From: Streptomyces sp. PCS3-D2
GTDB lineage: Bacteria > Actinomycetota > Actinomycetes > Streptomycetales > Streptomycetaceae
Assembly (NCBI RefSeq): GCF_000612545.2
Contig: NZ_CP097800.1
Span: forward strand, 5,220,501 to 5,284,500
Direction: 5' to 3'
Length of the DNA: 64,000 nucleotides
Positions 18,822-26,490 of this stretch are shown in pieces. Numbering within the stretch: position 1 is the first letter of the stretch; each line of letters starts with the position of its first letter. The translations under genes were made by a program, and so were the position numbers. The notes beneath the pieces are model-generated. The model was not told the DNA's origin. It did not search any database and worked only from the letters and a program-made list of their open reading frames with translations.

Positions 18822-19477
18822 CCAAAGGCAACAGCACGAAGATCACAGACGAGCTGTACCGCTACATGCTCGACCACAACCCCCCGCTGGACTCCGTCCA
18901 GCGGGGGCTGGTCGCGAGGACCTATGCCGCGTTCCCGGACGTCGCCGGGATGCAGTCCGCGGAGGAGCAGGGACCCCTGCTGGCCTTCCTCGTCCGCCTG
19001 ACCGGCGCCCGCCACATCGTCGAGATCGGCACCTTCACCGGCTTCTCGGCCCTGTCGATGGCCCAGGCGCTGCCCGCCGACGGCCGCCTCATCGCCTGCG
19101 ACGTCTCCGAGGAGTGGACGGCGTACGGCAGGCAGGCCTGGGAGGAGGCCGGCGTCGCCGACCGCATCGAGCTGCGCATCGCGCCGGCCCTGGAGACCCT
19201 GCGGGCGATGCCCACCGAGCCCCACATCGACATGGCCTACGTGGACGCCGACAAGGAGAGCCAGATCGCCTACTGGGAGGAGCTCGTCCCGCGGCTGCGT
19301 CCCGGCGGTCTGATCGTCACGGACAACACCCTGTTCCACGGCACGGTCCTCGACGAGTCGGCCACCGGCTCGGCGGCCGGCGTGCGCGCCTTCAACGACC
19401 ACGTCGCCGCGGATCCGCGCATGGACTCCGTCCTCCTGGCGATCTCGGACGGCCTGACGCTCTCGCGCAAGCGCTAG
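18818..19477 (+). CDS. SAM-dependent O-methyltransferase
   Basis: A 219-residue class I methyltransferase of the catechol/caffeoyl-CoA O-methyltransferase type. The SAM-binding motif is HIVEIGTFTGFSALSMA, followed by LIACDVSEEWTAYGRQAWEEAGV and DMAYVDADKESQIAYWEE, whose Asp residues bind the catalytic metal in the family. Later VTDNTLFHGTV matches the metal-ligand Asp-Asn pair. It is the last gene of the overlapping ter enzyme operon (ATGA overlap), so it may decorate that pathway's product. Confidence 0.9.
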   Translation: MTKGNSTKITDELYRYMLDHNPPLDSVQRGLVARTYAAFPDVAGMQSAEEQGPLLAFLVRLTGARHIVEIGTFTGFSALSMAQALPADGRLIACDVSEEWTAYGRQAWEEAGVADRIELRIAPALETLRAMPTEPHIDMAYVDADKESQIAYWEELVPRLRPGGLIVTDNTLFHGTVLDESATGSAAGVRAFNDHVAADPRMDSVLLAISDGLTLSRKR

Positions 19478-19500
19478 ACGGGCGCCGGCAGGCAGCAGCG

Positions 19501-19728
19501 TCAGCCGCAGCCGCCGCCACCGCAGCAGCCCCCGCCCGCCCCGCCCATGGGGCGCGCGGCCGCGGCCGCGGGCGCGCGGCCCGCCCCGCCCACGGCGACG
19601 GCGGACAGCAGCTTCACGGTGTCGGCGTGCCCGGCCGGGCAGTCGGCAGGGGCGGAGGACTCGGCCATGGGGCGGCTGACCTCAAAGGTGTCGTCGCAGG
19701 TCCGGCAGCGGAATTCGTAACGAGGCAT
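19501..19728 (-). CDS. FmdB family zinc ribbon protein
   Basis: A 75-residue protein that begins MPRYEFRCRTCDDTFEV, the FmdB zinc-ribbon start with the first CxxC. The second Cys pair is incomplete (APADCPAGH, one Cys and a His). The C-terminal third is a low-complexity run of Gly and Cys (GGGCCGGGGCG). It probably binds zinc and acts as a small regulator or chaperone. GTG 19734 two codons upstream could also start it. It is convergent with the methyltransferase gene. Confidence 0.85.
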   Translation of the reverse strand: MPRYEFRCRTCDDTFEVSRPMAESSAPADCPAGHADTVKLLSAVAVGGAGRAPAAAAARPMGGAGGGCCGGGGCG

Positions 19729-19829
19729 GCGCACAGGCTAAGCGCGCGCGGCGCCCGCGCGCTACGACTCCCGGCCGGCTCGCACACGGTGTCGGGGCCG
19801 GCCGGTGGGACGCGGGACGGCGTGTGGGA

Positions 19830-19978
19830 AGGAGAGGACGGCGGTGGTCGGGGGCTACCCCGGGCGGGTCGGTGCCGGTGCGACGCCCGGCGGGTCGGCG
19901 CCGGTGCCGCGGCGGGTGGGCGGGCGCCGCAGCGGGTGGGCGGGCGCCGCGGCGGGTGGGTCGGCGCCGTCCCCCGAC
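19830..19978. repeat. GC-rich degenerate tandem repeat
   Basis: The spacer carries several imperfect units of GGCGGGTGGGCGGGCGCCGC and GGTCGGCGCCGGTGC in tandem. Open frames through it are compositional only. It separates the FmdB and DUF4383 genes and may be prone to slippage. Confidence 0.6.
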
Positions 19979-19980
19979 AC

Positions 19981-20712
19981 CTAGACGGCGTCGGGCCGCG
20001 CGAGCTGCCCGCGCGCCAGCCTCGCCCGGTCCTCCCGGGCCGCCTGCTCCGGGTGACGGGCCCGCCAGTACGGATTGTCGTGCGGCAGCGCGCTGCCCAC
20101 CCGCCCGTACATCCCGAACCACATCAGCATCACGCCGACGACGAAGCTGAACAGCACGTTCTGGATCTGGAAGGCCAGGAAGTTCAGCCCGGTGTCGAGC
20201 AGCGCCAGGTTCACGAACCCGCTCGCGATGAACAACACGCCCAGCACGATGTTCAGCGTCGAGGCGAAGGTCCCGCCCAGCACCATCCCGACGATGAGCA
20301 GCCCGCCGATGCAGATCGACAGGACACTCAGCGCACCGTTGGTGTTCAACGCGAGCACCGTGTCCCCGCCCGTGTCGAAGAACCCGATCCGGTCGATCAG
20401 GCCCAGGATCCCGAAGACCACCAGCAACAGACCGGTCAGCCCCGCCCCGACCCGGTACACCTGGCTGAGCTTGTGATCGATGGGCAGGTGCTCGTCGAGC
20501 CGGGCATTGACGGGATGCAGAACGCGCTGCACCCGCCGCGCCATCGGGTGCGGATCCTGCGGTACGCGGGGCTCGTACGGCTCGTGGGCCACGTAGGGCG
20601 CATAGTGCTCATGGGGCTCGGTGCACCCGTACGCCGCATGCGGCGCATACGGCTGCTGGGACACCGGGGGTGCCTGGGACGCATGCGGCTTGTGGAAGGT
20701 GTGGGCAGCCAT
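19981..20712 (-). CDS. DUF4383 integral membrane protein
   Basis: A 243-residue protein. The first 60 residues are rich in His, Tyr and Pro (HTFHKPHASQAPP, EPHEHYAPY) and may bind metal. Then four membrane segments follow at about 85-110, 125-150, 155-175 and 185-205, matching DUF4383 (GLIDRIGFFDTGGDTVLALNTN between segments). The tail is charged. ATG 20712 follows GAGGAGGCCTCC. Function unknown. Confidence 0.85.
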   Translation of the reverse strand: MAAHTFHKPHASQAPPVSQQPYAPHAAYGCTEPHEHYAPYVAHEPYEPRVPQDPHPMARRVQRVLHPVNARLDEHLPIDHKLSQVYRVGAGLTGLLLVVFGILGLIDRIGFFDTGGDTVLALNTNGALSVLSICIGGLLIVGMVLGGTFASTLNIVLGVLFIASGFVNLALLDTGLNFLAFQIQNVLFSFVVGVMLMWFGMYGRVGSALPHDNPYWRARHPEQAAREDRARLARGQLARPDAV

Positions 20713-20853
20713 GGAGGCCTCCTCTGCTCCGTCCCGCACCCTCCAGCATCCGTCGCCGGACGCCCCACGACAAGCGCGACCCAGAACACCGGCGCGACAA
20801 GCGCCACGGGGCCGCGGAGCCGCGAAGGCAGGGGCGGAGCAGACCCGCCCGCG

Positions 20854-22098
20854 CTAGCCGTGGGCGAGCTCCTCCCGGATGCCGGTCACCACCCGGTTCA
20901 CGGAAGCCCGGACGGCCTCCATCTCCTGGAGGAACGCCCAGTAGTCCGGATGCCTGCCCTCCAGCCCGTCCAGCGCCCGGCCCACCCGCGCCACCGCATC
21001 GTCCAGCGGCCGGGCGTGCCGCGGATCCGGCACACTGCGCCCCGCCATCGCCAGCCGCTGGGCGTCCCGGATCGCGAACCGGGTCCGATCCACCTCCGCC
21101 TGCGGATCCCGCGCCACCGCCTCCAGCCGCGTCAGCCGGTCCTGCGCCGCCGACACCGCCTCGTCCGTCGCCTCCAGCGCACCGCGGACCGCCTCGATCA
21201 GCGCCCCCACGTCCGCCCAGCGCTGCTCGTCCCGGGCCGCGCCCGCCTCCCGCAGCTGCTCCTCGGCCCGGGACACACTCCGTACCGCCTCGTCCGGCAC
21301 CTGCTGGAGGTCCTGCCAGCACGCCGCACTGAACCGCCGCCGCAACTCGCTCAGCACCGGATCCACCCGTTCCGCCCGATTGCGCAGCGCCTGCGCCCGG
21401 GTCCGCAGGCTCACCAGCCGCCGGTCGATCTCCGCCGCCCGCTCCGGCAGCCGCGCCGCCTCCGCCCGTATGGCCTCCGCGTCCCGCAGGATCCGGTCGG
21501 CGCGCCGCACCGTCTCCTGCACCCCGTGCTGTGCCGCGCCCTGGTTCAGCTTGGTCAGCTCCGGCCCCAGCGCCGCCAGCCGCGCCGCGAGGTCGTCGGC
21601 CCGCATCCCCTTGGCCCGCACGGCGTCCAGCGCATCACTGGCCCCGATCAGCGCGGCCCTGGCCCGCTCCCGCGCCGGCGCGACCCGCGCGAGCTGCGTC
21701 TCGGCCTTGTCCAGCAACGGCTGCAGGCTCTGCGCGAACCGCTCCAGCTCCCCCTTGACCCGCACGAGTTCATCACGGGCACGCGTCAGCTGATCCCGCG
21801 CACGCGTGGCCACCGCGGCCTCCAGCTCCGCCCGGTCCAGGTCGTGCGCGTCGACCGCCTCGATGTAGACGTGGCTGACCTGGTCGATGCGCTGCCCGAG
21901 CGCGGCGAAACCCTCGGTCGCCTGCCGTGCCGCGGGCGACCCGTCCGCCGCGGCGATGGTCTCGATCGAGATCCGCAGATCCCGCTGCGCCGTGTCCAGC
22001 TCGTAGAACGCGGCCGCGGCGGCATCCTTGGCCGCCTGCGCATCCGCCCGCCGACTCTCGTCCCGCCCACCGAACCACCGCCGGGATGCCGTCGTCAC
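20854..22098 (-). CDS. Coiled-coil protein of unknown function
   Basis: A 414-residue protein that is almost entirely alpha-helical. It is rich in Ala, Arg, Glu and Leu with heptad patterns and no membrane segment or signal peptide. It has a few Trp in the N-terminus (ASRRWFGGRDES). GTG 22098 is preferred because GGGAGAGGGACT lies directly before it; ATG 22125 would add nine residues. It is the last chromosomal gene before the tRNA and resembles conserved Streptomyces coiled-coil proteins; I know no function. Confidence 0.8.
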   Translation of the reverse strand: MTTASRRWFGGRDESRRADAQAAKDAAAAAFYELDTAQRDLRISIETIAAADGSPAARQATEGFAALGQRIDQVSHVYIEAVDAHDLDRAELEAAVATRARDQLTRARDELVRVKGELERFAQSLQPLLDKAETQLARVAPARERARAALIGASDALDAVRAKGMRADDLAARLAALGPELTKLNQGAAQHGVQETVRRADRILRDAEAIRAEAARLPERAAEIDRRLVSLRTRAQALRNRAERVDPVLSELRRRFSAACWQDLQQVPDEAVRSVSRAEEQLREAGAARDEQRWADVGALIEAVRGALEATDEAVSAAQDRLTRLEAVARDPQAEVDRTRFAIRDAQRLAMAGRSVPDPRHARPLDDAVARVGRALDGLEGRHPDYWAFLQEMEAVRASVNRVVTGIREELAHG

Positions 22099-22202
22099 AG
22101 TCCCTCTCCCGTACGTGTCCGCCATGCCCCGGTCCATTCTCCCCCACGGGAACGGGTTTGCGTGGGGGGTGTGCCCGCCATGTAGGCTGTCCACTCATCC
22201 AC

Positions 22203-22274
22203 GGGTGCGTAGCTCAGGGGTAGAGCGCTGCTCTTACAAAGCAGATGTCGGCGGTTCGAAACCGTCCGCGCCCA
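22203..22274 (+). tRNA. tRNA-Val(UAC)
   Basis: A complete cloverleaf can be drawn: acceptor GGGTGCG with CGCGCCC (one G-U pair), D arm GCTC..GAGC, anticodon stem CTGCT/AGCAG with loop CTTACAA (anticodon UAC, codon GUA), a five-base variable loop and TpsiC loop TTCGAAA. Discriminator is A and the CCA end is not encoded (ACCG follows). Phage-type genes begin right after it, so its 3' end is the probable attachment site. Confidence 0.95.
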
Positions 22275-22300
22275 CCGTGCCTGACCAGGCACTTCTTATC
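22240..22300 (+). other. Probable prophage attachment site (attL)
   Basis: The change from chromosomal to phage gene content takes place at the 3' end of the tRNA-Val gene, a common target of actinophage integrases. The TpsiC arm and the bases after it are the likely core. The matching attR copy is outside the window, so the exact core cannot be fixed. The TGGGGACAAACTGGGGACAA direct repeat at 22355-22374 may be an arm-type site. Confidence 0.5.
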
Positions 22301-22301
22301 G

Positions 22302-22338
22302 AACGGGCTCCAGGAGATCTCTCCTGGAGCCCGTTTTG
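22302..22338 (+). terminator. Rho-independent terminator after tRNA-Val
   Basis: A perfect stem of about 15 bp, AACGGGCTCCAGGAG paired with CTCCTGGAGCCCGTT, has a four-base loop and is followed by TTTTGTCTTT. It ends the tRNA transcript in the rightward direction. Confidence 0.85.
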
Positions 22339-22607
22339 TCTTTCCCTGGGGACAAACTGGGGACAAGGCGGATCGCAGGCCACCCTGGGGACACCGCCCG
22401 ACCTCGGGTGACCCCGGGTGACATCAGTTCCCCCCGCCCGCCGATGCCGCCCCTGCGGTTCTTGCCGCACTCGAAGCGATCGCGCCGCGCGAGCAGTCTT
22501 GCAACGGCCCTGGTCGGAGGCCGCCAGGCCCCGCCCGTTCGAAGCCCTGAGGTCTGCTCAGGGTTCGCAACCGTCGTCTACATCGCCCTTCGGGATGACA
22601 TCAGCGC
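22339..22607. other. Intergenic prophage left end
   Basis: Between the terminator and the first phage gene I see no supported gene. The stretch has the GGGGACAA repeats and two similar pieces, GGGTGACATCAG near 22420 and GGATGACATCAG near 22595. No integrase remnant can be recognised. Confidence 0.5.
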
Positions 22608-23639
22608 CTAGACCGGGAGGACCATGCGCTGCTGGCCCGGGTGCCACACGCACTCGGCGTACAGGCGGTTGTAGTCGTGCTCGGCCCCTTCGTCGGTGGC
22701 GTTGCAGGGTTCACGTCGGCCGGCCACGGCTCGGTAGTAGAAGCCGTACTCCTCGCACTCGTCGGTGCCCGGCCAGCGGCCGGACCAGATGGTGAGGCAG
22801 GTGGTGCCCGGGTGGCAGTAGCCGCGCTGGCGGCCTGTGAGCGCGCAGCGAGCGACGTCGCAGAGGTTCGTGTGCAGGGTGCCGGGTTGGGCGTGGCACG
22901 CGGGGCAGGTGTCTGCGTCCGGGCTGGCTTCGTGGGGTGCGGTGGCGAGTTCTCCGAGCCAGAGGGATCGGAGTCGCTGGTTGACGTCGTGGTCGTCGGC
23001 GACGGAGTGGAGCTTCAGGGCGCGGTGGAGGAGTTCACGGAGGTGGAGGGTGGGGAGTTGGGCGAGGGCCCAGTGGAGGGTCAGGTCGCCGGTGGAACGG
23101 CGGGTGATCCAGCGGGTGTGGGTTCGGCTGCGGGTTGTGGCGGTGAGTTTTATGTGAGGGTTCGTGGTGAGACGGCTGATTCGGGCACCGTTCTTTTCGA
23201 GCCATTTATTCGCCGTGTCTGCGTGCAGTTTGATCAGGGTTCGGCGTGCTATGTCCGGATCTTCCGCCGCTTCCCGGCTCAGGTCGACGACGAAGCCGTC
23301 TTGGCGGTCGTAGTGGACCCGGGCGGGCTTGGCCTGGGGGCGGTCGTCGACGAGGCGGAGGGCGTGGGGTGTGCCGAGGATCGCGAAAGTCTCGCCGTCG
23401 CGCAGGACCTTGGTGGGGTTGGTCGGGGCCTGCTCGCAGAGCTTGGTCAGCTCTCGGTAGACCCAGTGCTTGCGGCGGGTGACGAGGGCGCGGGCGTCAT
23501 CGTCGGTGAGGCTGTGCGGGCCGCGGACGGTGATGCCCTCGCGGGGGGTGACGGTGAGGTCGGTGGTGGTGCGGTTGCTGGTCTTGATGGTGATGGTGAT
23601 GCCGCCGTGGTTGGCGGTGCGGGTGGTCTTGCCGGTCAT
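22608..23639 (-). CDS. YgjP-like domain fused to a zinc-binding phage domain
   Basis: A 343-residue protein. Residues 1-200 follow the YgjP/DUF45 metallo-hydrolase plan (VTPREGITVRGPHSL, the KLHADTANKWLEKNGARI helix, LTLHWALAQLP). At the usual HExxH site it reads LRELLHRA, so the first zinc His is replaced by Arg and the enzyme may be inactive. Residues 230-310 form a Cys/His-rich module (CPACHAQPGTLHTNLCDVARC, a later GYCHPGTTC and WSGRWPGTDECEEYGFY) seen alone in actinophages. ATG 23639. It is the leftmost phage gene. Function unknown. Confidence 0.75.
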   Translation of the reverse strand: MTGKTTRTANHGGITITIKTSNRTTTDLTVTPREGITVRGPHSLTDDDARALVTRRKHWVYRELTKLCEQAPTNPTKVLRDGETFAILGTPHALRLVDDRPQAKPARVHYDRQDGFVVDLSREAAEDPDIARRTLIKLHADTANKWLEKNGARISRLTTNPHIKLTATTRSRTHTRWITRRSTGDLTLHWALAQLPTLHLRELLHRALKLHSVADDHDVNQRLRSLWLGELATAPHEASPDADTCPACHAQPGTLHTNLCDVARCALTGRQRGYCHPGTTCLTIWSGRWPGTDECEEYGFYYRAVAGRREPCNATDEGAEHDYNRLYAECVWHPGQQRMVLPV

Positions 23640-23685
23640 GGCTGGGGGTCTTTCTGGTTGACGGGGTGGCGGTGCGACCGACACC

Positions 23686-23722
23686 CCGTAACTGAATTCT
23701 GCTATCCATGAGGGGTGGGTGG
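23686..23722 (-). promoter_or_regulatory. Degenerate copy of the phage promoter/operator box
   Basis: Read leftward, GGATAGCAGAATTCAGTTA matches the GATAGTAGAATTTAGATA core of the five strong boxes with a few changes, but no TTGAC is found at the -35 position. It lies just upstream of the leftmost phage gene, so it may be a weak promoter or an operator only. Confidence 0.5.
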
Positions 23723-23739
23723 GTGTACGCACCCACCCC
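23712..23739 (-). terminator. Hairpin after the ParB-like gene
   Basis: GGGGTGGGTG at 23712-23721 pairs with CACCCACCCC at 23730-23739. It sits 11 bases beyond the stop of the ParB-like gene and directly before the degenerate promoter box, so it may close that operon. Confidence 0.55.
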
Positions 23740-23749
23740 GGGGGGCGTC

Positions 23750-25291
23750 CTACTTCTTCTGCCGGGCGGGCCGGTACCGCTTCAGGCCGTCGGCGAGGAC
23801 TTCGGCTTCTACCTCGCTGAGGGTGTAGCCCTGGCCCTTCAGGAAGCTCAGCCAGGTCACGCAGTTCTCATCGACGTTCCGCCAGGCGCCGTCGTGCATG
23901 TTCTCGCTCTCGAACATGGCCGCCACCTGGGCCAGCAGCAGCCTCCACCGCCGGGACTTCGGTGTGGTCGCGATGAGCTTGGCGTAGGGGCCCTTCACCC
24001 GGTTCCACTGGTTGCGGTCCTTGTTGGGGTCCGGGATGCCGAGGAACGCGGAGATGAGTTCGGTCTTCGGGTTGCTGGCGTGGCGGCCGTAGTAGACGGA
24101 GGTGCCGGTGATCACGCTGAGGATCAGGGTCCATGTGGTGTCGTCCGCCTCGCCGTTGGCCGCGCACATTTTGGTGATGAACTCCCAGCGGACCGTTCGG
24201 GCCGTACGCCACGCCTTGTTGTAGCGGATGACCTTGCGGCGCGCGTCCAGCTCCTCGGGGGTGGACTTGCCCTTCTTGCTGGCGGCAGCGGCTTCGTCGG
24301 TCAGCTCGTGCCTGTACCGCTTCCAGTCGGTGCAGACCCACTCCACCTCGACCTCGCCGGGGGCCAAGGCTGCGGCATGACCTGGGCACTTGGCGTGGTG
24401 CTCGGCCGTCATCGGGTTGCCGATGCCGGTCACCAGGTCGGTCAGGAGGCGGGACTTGTCGTTCTCCCGGTGCGCCCGCCAGACCACGATCTGGATGCCC
24501 TGCTCGGCCAGCTCCCTGACGATGCGCTCCCGTTCCTGCTGCTCGTGCTGCGTCTGCCGCAGCTCGGCCAGGGCGTGGGCCCAGTTGCCCCGCTTGTCGT
24601 CTCCCTCCCTGATGTCGCGGCTCTTGGCGCGCTGGAGCTTGGACAGGGCGCCGGGGACCTCTTCCACGGTCTGGAAGTCGGCCATCTCCACCAGGTCGAA
24701 GTCGGCGGTGGTTGCCTCGCGGAGGGCCTTGTCGCTGAGCTTGGCGGCCTGCGGGGCTGCGGTGATCTCCTCAGGTGTGATTCCCAGGGCGCGGGCGGCC
24801 CGCTCCCGCTTGAGCTTGCCCACCGGCATCAGGGCCAGCTGTTCGGCAGCGTCGAGAACGTCGAGGGTTGATGCTTCGCGGCGGTGGACGTTCTCGATCA
24901 CGGACAGGGCCAGCGCCTCGTCGTCCGCGTCGCGCAGGTCCTCGCGGACGATGGCGGGCACCATCTGCACGGGCTCGCCGGCCGCGACGGCCTTCTCCGC
25001 TGCGATCAGGGCGGCCTTCATCCGGCGCTGCCCGAAGACGACGCCGAGCAGTCCGTCCTGTGCGCCGGTCTGCGGCCGCAGCAGCAGCGGGGTGTGGACG
25101 CCGAATTCGAGGACGGAGTCGATAAGCGCCGGGTCGGGTTCGGTGCCGTTGTCGTCGTCGCCCCGCCGCTTGCGGTGGTTGTAGGGGTCGATGATGAGGT
25201 CGCGGGGGTCCACCCATACGAATTCCCCGGTGAAGGCGGTGGTGGTCTCCTGTACGTGGTCGGTGGTGGGCTCGATGGCGGTCGCGGTCAT
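23750..25291 (-). CDS. ParB/Spo0J-like nuclease domain protein
   Basis: A 513-residue protein with an N-terminal ParB-like nuclease domain: WVDPRDLIIDPYNHRKR near residue 26, a middle VVFGQRRMKAALIAAEKA (the G-x-R-R box that binds nucleotide in ParB), and MVPAIVREDLRDADDEALALSVIEN before the HTH-like part. The 300-residue C-terminal half is helical and phage-specific with Trp-rich patches. Such proteins in phages take roles from plasmid-style partition to DNA modification and nicking. ATG 25291 follows GAGGGAGCCGAA. It is the last gene of the first leftward operon. Confidence 0.85.
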   Translation of the reverse strand: MTATAIEPTTDHVQETTTAFTGEFVWVDPRDLIIDPYNHRKRRGDDDNGTEPDPALIDSVLEFGVHTPLLLRPQTGAQDGLLGVVFGQRRMKAALIAAEKAVAAGEPVQMVPAIVREDLRDADDEALALSVIENVHRREASTLDVLDAAEQLALMPVGKLKRERAARALGITPEEITAAPQAAKLSDKALREATTADFDLVEMADFQTVEEVPGALSKLQRAKSRDIREGDDKRGNWAHALAELRQTQHEQQERERIVRELAEQGIQIVVWRAHRENDKSRLLTDLVTGIGNPMTAEHHAKCPGHAAALAPGEVEVEWVCTDWKRYRHELTDEAAAASKKGKSTPEELDARRKVIRYNKAWRTARTVRWEFITKMCAANGEADDTTWTLILSVITGTSVYYGRHASNPKTELISAFLGIPDPNKDRNQWNRVKGPYAKLIATTPKSRRWRLLLAQVAAMFESENMHDGAWRNVDENCVTWLSFLKGQGYTLSEVEAEVLADGLKRYRPARQKK

Positions 25292-25355
25292 TTCGGCTCC
25301 CTCGGAAGTGGGGTGCGGGCGGTGGGTTCGCCCGCACCCCGGTGGTCTGGGTGGG

Positions 25356-25982
25356 TCACGCAGTGGTGGAGGCCTTGGCCTTGCGGGGCGTGGTCCGTCG
25401 CGGGGTGGTCTTCTTCGCGGCCGCCGGCGGGGTGCTCGCGGCGGCCTTCTTCGCACGGGGCCGCGCCTTGGGCGCCGGTGCGGCCTTGGGGGGCTCCTGT
25501 GCCTGGGGCTCACTGGCGGCCGGTGTGGGGTCGGGCTGGTCGGCCTTCGTCGGTGTGGGCTGCGGCGCGTCCGGTTCGGTGTGCTGCTGCTCGCCGGTCG
25601 CGGGGGTCTCGTCCGGCGCGGCGTCCTTCGGCGGGTGAGGGGTTCCGTTCTGGCGGAGCTTGGGGCGGTGGCCGTCCATCGCGGGCAGGAGGCGGGTGGT
25701 GATGACGTCCATGAGGCTGCCGTCGACGGAGGTGTCCTCGCGGAAGGTGACGCCGGCGTGGTAGGTGGGTTCGCCGTCGATCTGGACGTAGGTCTGTGCG
25801 GCGGCGCCGTCCCACAGGTGCCTGATGCCGAGGACCGTGCCGGTGGTGTGGCCGTACTGGATCGTCTTCGGGTCGGGGGTGGTCTCGATGCGGGTCCAGT
25901 CCGGTCCGAGCCGGTCGGCGAGGGGCTCGGCCAGGAGGAGCAGGTTGATCAGGGTGATCCGGGCGGTGGTGTCTGCGGGCAT
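25356..25982 (-). CDS. Phage protein with Pro/Ala/Lys-rich tail
   Basis: A 208-residue protein. The first 110 residues are folded (ADTTARITLINLLLLAEPLADR; DWTRIETTPDPKTIQYGHTTG). The rest is a long disordered tail with Pro-Thr repeats and a Lys/Ala/Arg-rich end like histone H1 (KAAASTPPAAAKKTTPRR), which suggests nucleic-acid binding. ATG 25982 has the prophage's recurring leader CTCTTGGAG seven bases upstream. Between the ParB-like gene and a small unknown gene. No family recognised. Confidence 0.7.
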   Translation of the reverse strand: MPADTTARITLINLLLLAEPLADRLGPDWTRIETTPDPKTIQYGHTTGTVLGIRHLWDGAAAQTYVQIDGEPTYHAGVTFREDTSVDGSLMDVITTRLLPAMDGHRPKLRQNGTPHPPKDAAPDETPATGEQQHTEPDAPQPTPTKADQPDPTPAASEPQAQEPPKAAPAPKARPRAKKAAASTPPAAAKKTTPRRTTPRKAKASTTA

Positions 25983-26016
25983 GGTCGTTCTCCAAGAGAT
26001 GTGGTGCGGGTGAGGG

Positions 26017-26379
26017 TTACGGGCGGTTGCAGGCTTCGCGGATCAGCGCGGCAGCGTCTTCGGGGAGGCTGGTGATCGTGTCGGTGGCGCTGAGGTAGCC
26101 GATGAACAGGACTTCGCCTGCGACCGGTTGTGTGATCTGGGATTCGAGTGCGTCAGAGGCGGCGGCTGCCCACGGGTTGAGAGGCTGGCCTGCGCGGTGG
26201 ACGCGGGCGAGGACGACGATGCTCGGGCCTTCCGGGCGCTCGATGTGCTCGACGGCCTCGGCGCTGTCGAACAGAGCGCGGCCGACGACCCTGTACTGCT
26301 GGCTTCGGTCGGCGCCGAGGTCGTATTCGCGGACCTGGCCGTCGAGGGCGATGCGCAGGGCGGTGGTGGTGTCGGTCAT
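26017..26379 (-). CDS. Small phage protein, first gene of the ParB operon
   Basis: A 120-residue soluble protein with no domain I recognise. It alternates beta strands (LRIALDGQVREYDLG, PSIVVLARVHRAGQ) and ends in a helix with a Cys (LIREACNRP). ATG 26379 is preceded by AGGAGGAGCC. Its start is about 50 bases below the strong promoter box at 26431-26458. Confidence 0.7.
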   Translation of the reverse strand: MTDTTTALRIALDGQVREYDLGADRSQQYRVVGRALFDSAEAVEHIERPEGPSIVVLARVHRAGQPLNPWAAAASDALESQITQPVAGEVLFIGYLSATDTITSLPEDAAALIREACNRP

Positions 26380-26430
26380 GGCTCCTCCTGTGGTTGTCGG
26401 CCTTGGGTGCCCCCCTCAGCTCATATCTAA

Positions 26431-26458
26431 ATTCTACTATCTACGAGGGGGGCGTCAA
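26431..26458 (-). promoter_or_regulatory. Phage promoter box 1
   Basis: Read leftward: -35 TTGACG (26453-26458), 16-base spacer, -10 TAGAAT (26431-26436), within a conserved TAGATAGTAGAATTTAGATA core that carries TAGATA twice, 14 bases apart. It stands upstream of the operon 26379 to 23750. Confidence 0.8.
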
Positions 26459-26490
26459 GCTCGTTCATGCAGGTCAGGGCGGGGGTGGGG

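Noticed and set aside
22095-22470. Leftward frames across the tRNA giving peptides such as GADGFEPPTSAL
   Set aside because: This is the well-known false translation of a tRNA gene; no coding signal beyond it.
22339-22607. Search for an integrase remnant at the left end
   Set aside because: No frame shows tyrosine or serine recombinase motifs; only repeats are seen.
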